Assembly: GCF_027595985.1 (NCBI RefSeq)
Contig: NC_073305.1
Coordinates: 178,329,949 to 178,393,948, forward strand
Direction of reading: 5' to 3'
DNA length: 64,000 bases
Source: Sorex araneus
Taxonomy: Eukaryota; Chordata; Mammalia; Eulipotyphla; Soricidae
Positions 39,242 to 51,200 of this stretch are shown here, piece by piece. The notes beneath the pieces are model-generated. The model was given only the letters and a program-made list of their open reading frames with translations. It had not been told where the DNA came from and made no database searches. Every line of letters starts with the position of its first letter. The stretch's first letter is position 1. Both the position numbers and the translations under genes were made by a program.

Positions 39242-42200
39242 GTGCGTGGCGCGCTCCGCGGCCCCCGCGGGCTCGGCCCCGGCTTCCCGGGCGGGCCTCG
39301 CCGGGAGCCCGCGAGTCCCCAGCGGGCTGGACCGCGGAGAGCCGGGGGCGGGCGGGTTGGGTGCTCGGTCCCCGGGCAGCGGCCGTGTGGTCGGGTCCAG
39401 CCAGGCTCGCCCGGGCTCGGCGCGGCCACCCTTGAGCGGTGACCCGGCCCGCGGCGCCCACGGCGGGCTCGGGCTGCGGGGCTCGGACCACGGGCTGCGG
39501 GGCTCGGACCACGGGCTGCGGGGGTCACGGCGGGCTCGGGTTGCGGGGCTCGGACGCGGGCTGCGGGACTCGGACAACGGGCTGCGGGGGTCACGGCGGG
39601 CTCGATCTGCGGGGCTCGGGCACGGGCTGCGGGCTCGGGCACGGGCTGCGGGCTCGGGCACGGGCTGGGGGGCTCGGACACGGGCTGCGGGCTGGGGGAC
39701 TCGGGCACGGGCTGCGAGATGGGGGGCTCGGACAGGGCTGCGGGCTGGGGGCTCCGACACGGGCTGCGGGCTGAGGGACTCGGGCACGGGCTGCGGGATG
39801 GGGGGCTCGGACAGGGCTGCGGGATGGGGGGCTCGGGCACGGGCTGGGGGCTCGGGCACGGGCTGCGGGCTGCGGGACTCGGGCACGGGCTGCGGGGCGC
39901 GGGCTGCACCTTCCCGGGTGGAACGCGCCCGTTGGCCCCGTCGCGGCGCGGGCAGCGGCTGGGCACCCGCGCGGCCGCCTGCGGAGCTCCCGGCCCGCTC
40001 GCCCTTCTGCTATCCGGATATTGAACTCAGGTTCCCTCTCGGGTCCGGGGAGCCCACTTTGGCGGCGTGCGGGGGGGCTTGGCATTCAGGGAAAGTTCAG
40101 TTCGGGGCCAGTCAGGGAGGAGGCGAGGCAGGCACATCGCTGCGGTTGGCCGTCACGCCAAGGAAACTCCGGGTTCCCACCCCCCCCCCCAGCAAGGCGT
40201 TTGCCTGGCACGTGGCCGACCCTGCATCCCACCTGGTCCCCCCCGCCCCCCCGCAGCCCCGCCAGGGGTGATCCCCGGGCGCAGAGCCAGGAGTAGCTCC
40301 CCCTGAGCACCGCCGGTTGTGGCCTAAAAACGGGGGAAAAAAGAAAAACCTCCAGGTTTTTGCTCCCCTCTCCCCATTTAGGCCGTGGGTGTTGTAGGTT
40401 GCTGGAAAAGTTGTGGACGGCAACAAAACCAAACCCAAGAGTGAAAATCCAGCGGCCAAATTTCTGAGCCGGGAGAGTTCTCCAAGTAGGGCAAAATGCA
40501 AAGCCTTCCTTGGCATCAAGCCTTCCTTGGTGGCTCGGGGACGGGTTTGGTAATTTAAGTTATTGCAAAAGTTGGCTTGCTTTTCCACATCTCTCGGGGA
40601 CCTGAGGGAGGGTGTAAAGGAACTAGTCATCTTTGCAATTTAAAACCTACGGAATTTCAGCACTAATGACCCTGCCCCCCGCCCCTCAATGGTAGGTGTT
40701 TCCATCAAAAAGGAGACGCCTCAGAGGGCTGGAACACGTGCCTGGTTTGCAGGGGACCCCGAATTGGGTCCTCAGTGCCTCAGCTCAGCCTCAGGACATC
40801 ACAGCATATCAGTGCCCAGCATTGAAGCCCGAGGCAGTAGATGGAGCCCAGTTTCACCGGGACCTTGAATACTTTAGGAGGCTCCTCTCCCCACCAGAAA
40901 AATAACAAAAATATCTTGCCCTGTGTATGCATCTTTAACTCTTTTCTTTCCCCTCGGGCCACACTCAGGAGCTGTTCCTGGGCTTGTTCTGGGGGAAGGG
41001 GAGGCTGTCTTAGCAGGGACCCCAGGCACCTGGACCTCAGTAGCCCTTAACTGGGGATTCCCCAGCACCCCATAGGGCCCTGGAGCCCTGCCAGGAGAAA
41101 GCCCCGGGCACCCTGGGTCTGGGCCTCCCCTTGCCCTGCAAAGGAAGTCTTTGCAGAGATTTACGTTTGGCTAAGGGTATGGACGGGAGTGAGAGTCGCA
41201 TTGTTAAAGTCAGATTAGTGTTTCTGTTCTCCGGCTCACTAGCTTGCCATGCAGTTTTATCTTCATGTCACTCAGGGGAGGGAAGAAGGGGGGGAGGGCC
41301 TGTTTGCTGATCTGATTTTTTTTTTTTCTGGTTAAACTGGCTTCTGTTAAAAGAATAGATTGGGAACAATAAGAATAATTACTGGTGGGCTGGAGCTATA
41401 GTACGGTGGGTAGGGCATTTGCCTTGTAAGCGGCCGACCTGGGTTCGATCCCTAGCATCCCATATGGTCCCCCAAGCACCGCCAGGAGTAATTCCTGAGT
41501 GCAGAGCCAGGAGTAAGCATTGCCGGGTGTGACCCAAAAACGCCAAAATAATAATAATAATAATAGTAATAACAATTACTGGACCGATGTTATTAGAGGC
41601 CCCAGGGCTGTCTCCTTTCGCTGTGAGAAGCCTGTCCAGGTTTCTCTGATCATGGCCCGACAGTACTGGCTCACCTCAGCAGTGGTTGGACCAAGAGGGC
41701 TTTTCTTTGGAGCAGGGTGTTCCAGAGCTGAACGAATTTATGCCACTAATCTGGAGCGATAGCACAGCGGGTAGAGCATTTGCCTTGCACGCAGTCGACC
41801 CGGTCTATTCCTCCGTCTTGGAGAGCCCGGCAAGCTACCGAGAGTATCCCACCCGCACGGCAGAGCCTGGCAAGCTCCCCGTGGCGTATTCGATATGCCA
41901 GAAACAGTAAGAAGTCTCACAATGAAGACGTTACTGGTGCCTGCTCAAGCAAATCAATGAACTGGATGACAGTGCTGCAGTGCTAATCTGCTATCTGCTA
42001 ACTGCACGGTGTAACTCTCTTTGCAGATCCTTCGCCTACTTGACAATCAAAGACAGAATACCACAGATCTTAACCAAGGCTATTGATTCCTTGCATAGAC
42101 ATAAAAGTGAATTTTTTGAGAAGCATGGAGAGGTAAGACTTGTGTTTTTAACTTTAATTTTTGTGAACTCCTTGACCGAAGCGCCCAGTGAGAATGTTAG

Positions 42201-45200
42201 CTCCTAAGACATAAAATGGGTGGGGAGATGCGGGGTCTTGCCAGCAGACCTGGGTTCTGTCCCCAGCACCACATATGGTCCCCCCCACATATGGTCCCCC
42301 GCCCACCTGGAGTGACCATTGAGCTCAGGGAGGAGTAAACCCTGAGCACAGCTGGTCACGGGCCCAAAACAACCACAACAGAGGCTCTAAGGGCTCACAG
42401 TGGCAGAATGCAGGCCTGGAGGGTCACAGGATTTGGGTGGGGCGTGTTTCTAGTCAGACAACACACCCTTCCCTCCGTCCCCCTCTGTCTTGGTGTCTTA
42501 GAGAGTAGGGAAGGTGGGATAGTGTTAGTGAAAGAGTTGGACTTCGTGATTTGACTTTCAACTTAAGAATTTGTTTTGTTTTGGGGCCACCCCAGGCCTT
42601 GCTTAGTGCTAATTCAGGGAATAAGTTCTGTATTCAGGGATCTCCGGGCAGGCTTGGGGACTCTGTGGCGTGCCAGAAATTGAGCCCCAGTCAGCTGTGT
42701 GTAAGGCCAGTGTCCTCCCTGCTGTCCTATCTCTCTGACCCCTTAAGAATTTTTATTTATGGGGGCCGGAGCGATAGCACAGCGGGTAGGGCGTTTGCCT
42801 TCTGTGCAGGACCGACCCAGGTTCGATCCCCGGGATCCCATATGGTCCCCCAGCACTGCCAGGAGTGACCCCCTGAGTATTGCTAGTTGTGATCCAAAAA
42901 GCAAAAAAAAAAAAAAAAAGAAGTTTTATTTAGGCCTTGTAGAGAGAATACAGCAGGTCGGGCACTTGCCTCGTATGTGCTGATCCAGGTTTGATTCTGG
43001 CACCCCGTGTAGTTCCCCAAGCCCCGCCAAGAGTGACCCCTGAGTGCAGAGCCGGGAGCAAACCTTAAGCATTGCTGACAGTCCTCCCCCAACCCCCCCA
43101 AGAAGTTTTAATTTGGGGGGCAGAGATGCAGTGGTTTTGAGGGCCTTGCCTGGGAGCAACCTGCGTTTGATCCCTGGGATCTGAGCCCCACCAGGAGCGA
43201 TCTCTGAGCACAGAGCCAGGAATAGGCCCTGCGTTCTTCTGGCTGTAGCCTGAAAACAAAAATGTTTGTAAGGGGGCTTGAGAGAGGCCCACCAGACGGA
43301 GGAAGCCCCGGGTTTAGGCTGTGCCATAGATAGTCTCCCAAATACTGCAAGGGGTATTCTGAGCACTTTGGCTCTGAAACACCCCCCGGAATGTAGTAGC
43401 GTCTGAAAGACAAAAAAGGTTCTGAAATGCAATTTTGCTGTAAGTCTAGGTTCGTCAGAACGTGATTCTAGAGGAAATACTTGTACCCTCGTTCAGGAGC
43501 TGGGCTGGGGTTATGGTCCACACTGACCGGACCTCACACCTCACTCCTGACTTGCCCGACCCAGCCATGGCCGTGAATCCCTGTACATATATGTCTGCAC
43601 AATCAGATATCACTGTAGTTACTTACATGCCTGTTTTTCTCCTGTGTTTCTGCAGGAAGGCATGGAAGCGGAAAAGAAAGCCATTTCCCTCCTTTCTAAA
43701 TTACGGAACGAACTGCAGACGGACAAGCCCATCATTCCTTTGGTTGAAAAGTTTGTGGATACTGACATATGGAACCAGTACCTAGAGCACCACGGGCGTC
43801 TGTTACTCGCCAGTGATGAGAAGCCAAGGTGGTTCTACTCACCGTGGCTGCTTGTGGAATGCTACATGTACCGGCGGATCCACGAGGCCATTATCCAGAG
43901 GTGAGCGTGCAGTCATCGAGTCACTTGTGGGTGTGGGGGAGTAAAGTGCTCGTCGGACTGGGAAGCAGACCGGAGAGGCTAGGACAGAGATGGAGGCGCA
44001 TCCCAGCGTATGGCTGAGCCCAGCGGGTCCCTCTACCACGTGGACCCCTGAGCATCACTGGGTACAACATGGAGACCCCCAAGCGTCTCCCCTGGCCTCA
44101 CATCGAACCACTGACATGCTGGCAGAGAGTAGCTGGGAAGACCCCCCCTGCCCCAAATTAAAATAATAAATGGTGGAACCCAAATTCAGTTCAGCAGATG
44201 CAGTCGTCCATCAGCTGGGCCAGTATCGAATCCTCCAGCAGGAACCACTGGGCTGTCTCCCGCGAGGAGCTAACCCTTCTAGAACCCTTTCCTTCTAGGG
44301 TAAAGCAAATCGCATTTGCTGAACCAAACAAACCAAAATTGCTCACTGGAAATCTTTGTAAAAGACAAGGTGAAACAAGGCGAGGTGTTCTAGGAGTCAG
44401 TAGGGCCCTCTGTTGCTTATTTGGTTTTTCGGAGGTGCTGGACCCCAGGCTTCATGCCAGTCGAGCCCTTCACCGAGTCACACCGCAGGCTCTCTGGGGA
44501 GGGGGTTGTGGGGGTTGGCTGGCTCGGTGACCGGCTCTCCCGCCCCAGCCCTGCACACCGTCTCACTGACTCTGCAGCCCTGCCCTGCTCGCTCTCCTGT
44601 GCCTGTGGGGCTCAGCGCGTTCACAGGCATGGAGTAACCGGGCTGTGCTTCTGTCTCTTTTTTTTTTTTTTTTTCTTTTTGGGTCACACCTGGCGATGCA
44701 CAGGGGTTACTCCTGGCTCTGCACTCAGGAATTACTCCTGGCGGTGCTCAGGGGACCATATGGGATGCTGGGAATCGAACCCAAGTCGGCCGCGTGCAAG
44801 GCAAACGCCCTACCCTCTGTGCTATTGCTCCAGCCCCCTGTGCTTCTGTCTCTGTGACCGGCTGTCATTTTCACTGTCACCCACGTTGTCCTTTACGTGT
44901 GATACTTTGGTGACTAAATTGCAATCTCTTTTCCCTGTTCACTCTTGGATATGTGGCTCTGGCCTAATTTTCTTTTCTTTTCTCTTTCATTTTTTTTTCT
45001 TCTTTTTTTGGGGGGGGGGGTCACACCCGGCAATGCACAGGGGTCATTCCTGGCTCATGCACTCAGGAATTACTCCTGGCGGTGCTCAGGTGACCATATG
45101 GGATGCTGGGATTCAAACCCGGGTCGGCCACGTGCAAGGCAAACGCCCTACCCCCTGTGCTATCACTCCAGCCCTCTTTTCTCTTTCTTGCCTGGTCTTC

Positions 45201-48200
45201 TGTTCTTTAATTGATAGATGTGTGCAGGTCTGCTTTACGTACAATAACTGGTTCTTTCACATCCCCACACCCAGGTGTCGCGTCATCTCCCTGTGACTAG
45301 ACTCAGGGAGGAGGAGGGGCACGTGCACTTGGTGAACTGCGGAGCTGAGACTTGCCGCTGGCTGCAGTTCTGTGGCCAGACACATGCAGGAATAGATGTG
45401 GGCTGCCTTACGGGACGGAAGCACGGGATTCGGCACGAGGATGCTGTGGGGTGACTCGGGCACAGTGGGGCATCGAGTGTCGTGCGCGTCTCAGGTCTGC
45501 GGGCTGGCTGGGGCTGGCCCCGGGGCTCATTTCTCCTCTCCCTCTGCTTTCTTGGGTTCTTGTTCCAGCTTGTCACCAGCCAGGGCGTCTTTGATGGTGT
45601 CCTCAGCCAGCATGGGGCGGGGCTGTCTCGGGGGCGGGGGGGGGGGGGGGGCAGGCAGAGTTCCTTGGCGATGTCCATGTTTCTGATGGTCAGGGCTTCT
45701 GGCACCGTTTCCCCTTCACCCGGTCAGTGGCGAGAGAGCTGTACCACAGACTAAGGTTTTGAACCCGGCGTCCACGACCTTCCCCCTTGCCATCCGCCTG
45801 AATCTGCAGTGTTATCACATCACCACACGCTGGAGCCCCCACCAATCCAGTCCCAAGACATTTTTGATGTCAAGGGAGCCCATGTTTCTAGGGGGGCGTT
45901 CGGGTTATTTTGGTTTTGGTTTTTGCTTTTTGGGTTATACCTCTCGATGCACAGGGGTTACTCCTGGCTCATGCACTCAGGAATTACTCTTGGCAGTGCT
46001 CGGGGGAACCCTATGGGATGCTGGGAATCGAACCCGAGTCAGCCGTGTGCAAGGCAAATGCTGTTCCCGCTGTGCTATCGTTCTGACCTGGGGTGGGGGT
46101 CGGTGTTATATAATGATCCACAACCTTCCCAGGCTGGGTGGGTGGGTCCCTGGCTGCCAGGCAGGCTGCCCTGCAGCGCCTCTTTTTTTTTTTTTTTTTT
46201 TTAATTCAAGAGCCATGGTTTACAGTTACTGATCATTGGTTCAGGCATGTAGTAGTTCAACACCGATCCCTATTGCAGTGTCCACTTCCCCCTACCAGTG
46301 TTCCCGGATTCCCTCCCCACCCCGCCCCCACTCCAGCCCCGCCTGGCAACTAGACAGGCACATTGCAAAGGTCCGGTGGTTGCCGCTTGGGTCTCATGTT
46401 TTCAGTCCTGTTGAGTCTGTGTTTGGGAGACGTGGCTGTGCCCCTCACCCATGTCTCTGGTGTAACTGAATGCCTGATGCCTGTTAGCCCCTTACTTATT
46501 TTCCTCTTCTTCCCTCTTGGAGTTCTGTTCTTCTCTGCCCGTCTTCTTTCTAACCACTCGCGATTCCACTCTTGGGCATCTCTGCCGGGACATTAAAAAT
46601 GCTCTCAAACCACACCTGCTCACTGTTATTCATTGCTGCCCGTGCAGCGGCTATTTTTTTTTTTAACGCCCCTGAGAGACTGATGCATTTCAGCCATGTG
46701 GCGAGGAAGTCTTGAGAAGTTCTCTCAGAGGACTTCTTTTCGAGCCTCAAAAGGAAAATCAAGTGTCCCAGGGGCCAGAGTCGGGAGCTTGCCTTGCATG
46801 CGGCTGACCCAGGTTTGATCCCCGGCGTCTCACATGGTCCCCGATACTCCCGTCAGGAGTAATCCCTGAGTGCAGGGTCAAGAGTAGGCCTGGGCATCAC
46901 CGAGTGTGACCCAAAAAGGGAAGAGGAAAAAAAAAAAAAGTAAAACCCCAGGGGTGTGGGTCTGCATTTGCTGGCCAGAGTTCTGAAGAAAGCCCCTCTC
47001 TGAGGAATTTTCCACAGTGCTCTGAGCTCTGGCCATACCCTGGGAGTCAGGATGTCACTTCCGGTGACTGGGTGGCGGGGTGGAAGCCGCAGTGTTTGGG
47101 ATGTATAAATGCTGGTATATTTATGTATTTTCCACTAGCAAAATTTTATTTTGGGGTTGGGGGCACACCTAGAGTGTTTGGGGAAGACTCCTGGGCAGTG
47201 CTCAGATGTAGACCCAGACACACAGATAGGCAGACAGACAGACGCACGTAGAGACACAGGCCGTGCTCAGGGACCGTGTGATGCTGGGGGTTGACCCAGG
47301 CACGCTACAGCCCAGGCCGGAGCCTTCACCCGTGCTGTCCCTCGAGCCCCAGGGGGTGGCAGGTGACGTGGGGCTGGGTCCCCGGGCCTGTGATGGAGCA
47401 CCCCCTGCACGAGCCCACCCCCAGCACCCCACGGCACAGCGGTATGGAGGCACCCCGTGTACTCCTGTGCTTTTCTCCATTTCCAGCCCGCCGATCGACA
47501 ACTTCGACGTGTTTCGCGAATCGAAGGAGCAGAGTTTCTTCGAGTCGCAGGAGTCCGTCAGCAGCCTGTGCACCTACCTGCAACAGACGCTGGGCGCGCC
47601 CGACGCCCTCCAGGGCGAGCGGCTCAAGAGCGAGTTCTTCAAGTTCCTCCAGGTAGATGCGCCGTCTCTCTGGGCTGCTACGGACAGTGAGCGCCTCTGC
47701 TGTCACGGGACGGTCACCCCGTGAGCCAGAGCACGAGCAGCGACATGTGTGGCTGCCCGGGGAAGGGGAGGGGAGGGGAGGGGAGGGGCATGGGCTCTGC
47801 TGCTTCCTTGAGCTTCTCCCGAGGGCCGTTCCTGGGCCTGCCCCGGTGTCTGACTCGGGTGAGGAGGGCTCGTGCACCGAGTCGGGTGCTGTGAGACTGG
47901 CCCATGGGCTTTGCGGAGGCTGGGCTGGGGCACCGGAGCCCAGGGGCGCAGTTCGCGTCAGGGTGTCCTGCCCGTTTCTGGGTCTGTCCTGTGCCGTGTG
48001 CAGTCACTGCACCCTGGCCTTGGAGTGCACCCCCTAGAGTCCTGAGTGCAGGGCCCGGAGCGATGCCACAGCCACACGGCCGACCTGGGTTTCATCAGGA
48101 GTGATCTCTGAGCACACCGCTGGGTGTGCCCCCCCCCCCCCCCCGAACAACACCAAAAACCAACTCGTCAGGTTGGGGCGGGGGGCGGGCGGGCGCAGAG

Positions 48201-51200
48201 CAGTAGTACAGCGGGTCGGGCGCTTGCCTTGCACACGGCCTACCGGGCTTCCGTCCCTGGCATCCCGTGTGGTCCCCTGAGCACCACAAGGAGCGGTCCT
48301 GGTGCAGCCAAGAGTAACCCCCGAGCATCACGGGCGAGACCGAAACCAAAATGCTGGGGGAGGTGCCGGAGCATCTCTAAGCCCCCGCCTGTTCCAGAGG
48401 AATGAGACATGGAGACATTTCCAGGAAGACAGTGCTCTAGGGAGGTGGGGGGTGTTTCAGGCAGGGAGCAGGGGCTGCTGGGGGACAGGCCTGAGGACAG
48501 GCGCCCACTCAGTGTGGCTGTGTGGGTTTGCTTGGGCTGTGTGTGTGTGTGTGTGTGTCTGTGTGTGTGTGTCTGTGTGTGTGCGTCTGCGTCTGTGTGT
48601 GTCCATGTGGCTATGCGTCTGTGTATGTGTGTGCGTCTGCGTCTGTGTGTGTCTGTGCCCATGCGCCTGAGCCCCTGAGTTGGGGCCCCCACCCGGTGCG
48701 TGTGGGCAGGAAGGGGGGCGTGAGGCTCAGGCCGGGGCTCAGGTCTTGGGTGAAAGTGGCCGCATCCTTCACTCCAGGCCTGCTCAGAGGAATGACACAT
48801 TGCGTCATTGTGGATGTGTTTTGACACGCTTTGCTGTTCAAGCACACTCGGGCGTGAGCCCATGAGCCCAGGTGTCTCTGTTCATGGCCCTGCTGAGTGG
48901 GCACTGACCGGGCGCTGACCGGCGGGTGTGGTGGCCACGGCCGTGGGGCGAGGAGAGCAGCTGCCTGCCTGCGGAGAGGCCTGGGGGAGTTGCCCGTGTG
49001 TCAGTCCCCGGGTCTCGGTGTTCGTTTCCCCAGTCGCCCTGCCTCACTTCAGCCCTGCTTGCTCCCAGAGAGGGCCGGACCCGCCCCACTGCCCACAGTC
49101 CGCGCCCTTTCTCCCACCCCTGCCCAGCGTCCTGGCAGATCCAGCCTGTGAGGGCTCAGGACGCACCCACCTGGGGGCTAGAGAGACCAGGAGCACCCCA
49201 GCAGCCTGCGGCCGGGTGCTGCCTCGGCCTGGGTGGGCGCGTGCCCCGGTGCAGGGGGGCCACTTCCTGCCCCGTCTCGGGGGCCTTCAGGCTCTGAGCT
49301 GGGAGTAGCCCCTGAGCCGCCCCCCCTCCCCTGCTGTTATCCAATTGGAGGAGGTGTCGGGGACACGCCTGCTCCAGCCCGCGCCTAGGAGTGATGGCAG
49401 AGGCAGGTGAGACATGGGCCTCAGCCCCTGTGCTAAGTCTCCGCCCCCCCCCAAGGATATTAATTTTAAAAGAAAGAAAAATCGCCAGGTGTGTCCCCCC
49501 TGCTCCAAGAAAGTTGGAGGGGTCGAAGAGACAGTACCGTGAGGAGCGCGTATGTCCTGCACGTGGCTGACAGGGTTCGATCCCCGGCATCCGACATGGT
49601 CCCCCCAGTACCTTTGGCTGGAAGTCAGTCGGGAAGAGAGCATTGGGGGGAATCTACTGATCGGCCAAGTATTGGCCGAGGCACTCACGCCCACCAAGTC
49701 TCACAGCCTCTTTGCCTCATTGCGGAACCCGTGCAGTGCAGGCTCCGCCTCCCTCACTGCGGGGGTCCCAATGGGCCTGGCTCCATTCCAGAACCCGCCC
49801 TCGCAGGGGTGAACTCCACGGAGTAGAGCTGGAAGGGCCTTTGGGCCTGCGCCTGGCCTGTCTTTCGAGAGAGAGCACTAGCGCCCAGGTAGTGTGCCGT
49901 GTCCGCAGCCGGAGGGCTCCCGGCAGGTGTGCGGGGGCCGCAGGGGGGGACCCCAGACGCTGAGGGCCTCCGGGGCTGCCCCGGGGTGAAGACAGAAACA
50001 TTCGCTTTCTGTCTACTTCGACTTGTAAACTTGATCTCTGAGTCGCCCCTTTCTGACTTCTGATCGTGTGCTGCTGGCTGCAGGATGCCAAGACTTGGAT
50101 TCTAGAGACTCGATCCGGGTGCTAATGCCGTCCGGGCCGTTTCCTGGTGTTCGTTTCCCAGTGACCAGGAGCTTGCTTGCTGACTCTGCCGGGCCCGGGT
50201 CCTGGATAGACTCTTGCTGCGGAGAGAGCTCAGCGGACCGTGCGTGGGGGACCGGGGGTGCGTCCCTGCCACTGGGCTCAGTTCCCTGAGCACTGCTGGG
50301 GATGGCACCAAAACAGATGAAAGAAAGTCTTCCCATGAGCAGAGAAAGTGTAGACTTGAAGAAGACTTCTCGTATTTTTATGTGTAGAACCTGGCAAGCT
50401 GCCCATGGCATATTCGATATGCCAGAAACAGTGACAAGTGTCACAATGGAGACGTTACTGGTGCCCGCTCGAGCAGATCGATGAACAACGGGACTGCTAC
50501 AGTGACATTGCTACAGCCATAGCTTACCCTTATGTACTATATCAGCAGACAGCGAGTGTGTTGATAATTCAAAAGGAGAATAGATACATTTATAGATATT
50601 TCTTTCTTTTTTCTTTTTCAGATTTCACTGTGGGGAAATAAGTGTGACCTCTCTTTCTCGGGCGGAGAAAGCAGTTCCCAGAGGACCAACGTGATCAGTT
50701 CTGTGGACGACCTCAAGCCGTTCATTCTGGTGAACGACATGGAGCGTCTCTGGTCCCTGCTCAGCGAGTCCAAGCCGGCCGAGGGCGGTGCGGCCGTCCG
50801 CGTGGCCATCGTCCTGGATAACTCCGGGTTTGAGCTGGTCACGGACTTAGTTCTGGCCGACTTCATGTTAACCTCGAAGCTGGCCACCGAGATCTATTTT
50901 TACGGGAAAACGATCCCCTGGTTCGTGTCCGATACCACCGCCCGTGATTTCAAGTGGCTCATCGACCAGGCCGGGCAGTCGGGCCACCCGTGGGTGTCCA
51001 AGTGCGGGGGCAACTGGGGCAGGTACGTGGAGGCGGGCCGGTGGGTGTACCGCGACCACATCTTCTGGACTCTGCCCCACGAGTTCAGCGCCATGGCCCA
51101 GGTGGCGCCCGACCTGTACGCCGAGCTGCAGCAGGCCCGGCTGGTGCTGTTCAAGGGCGACCTGAATTACCGCAAGCTGACGGGGGACCGCAAGTGGGAG

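Larger units (their letters stand above)
38350..40020. promoter_or_regulatory. CpG island, bidirectional RMND1/ARMT1 promoter
   Basis: Dense CpG and GC boxes (for example GGCGGGGC at about 38771 and CCGCCCCC near 38811) lie between the presumed RMND1 exon 1 and the ARMT1 start codon. No TATA box was found in either direction. The head-to-head arrangement matches human. Confidence 0.85.

Noticed and set aside
38666-39886. 406-codon open frame on the minus strand
   Set aside because: It is a by-product of the GC-rich minisatellite and CpG island; its Pro/Arg/Ser repeats mirror the tandem array and it overlaps ARMT1 exon 1 in antisense.
38964-40271. 435-codon open frame on the plus strand through the ARMT1 start
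   Set aside because: It reads through the exon 1 donor into intron 1. The correct gene model leaves at 39241, and downstream exons match ARMT1 only through splicing.
44421-45296. 291-codon open frame
   Set aside because: It runs through two antisense SINEs and intron sequence; the apparent protein similarity to other frames in the window is just the shared repeat.
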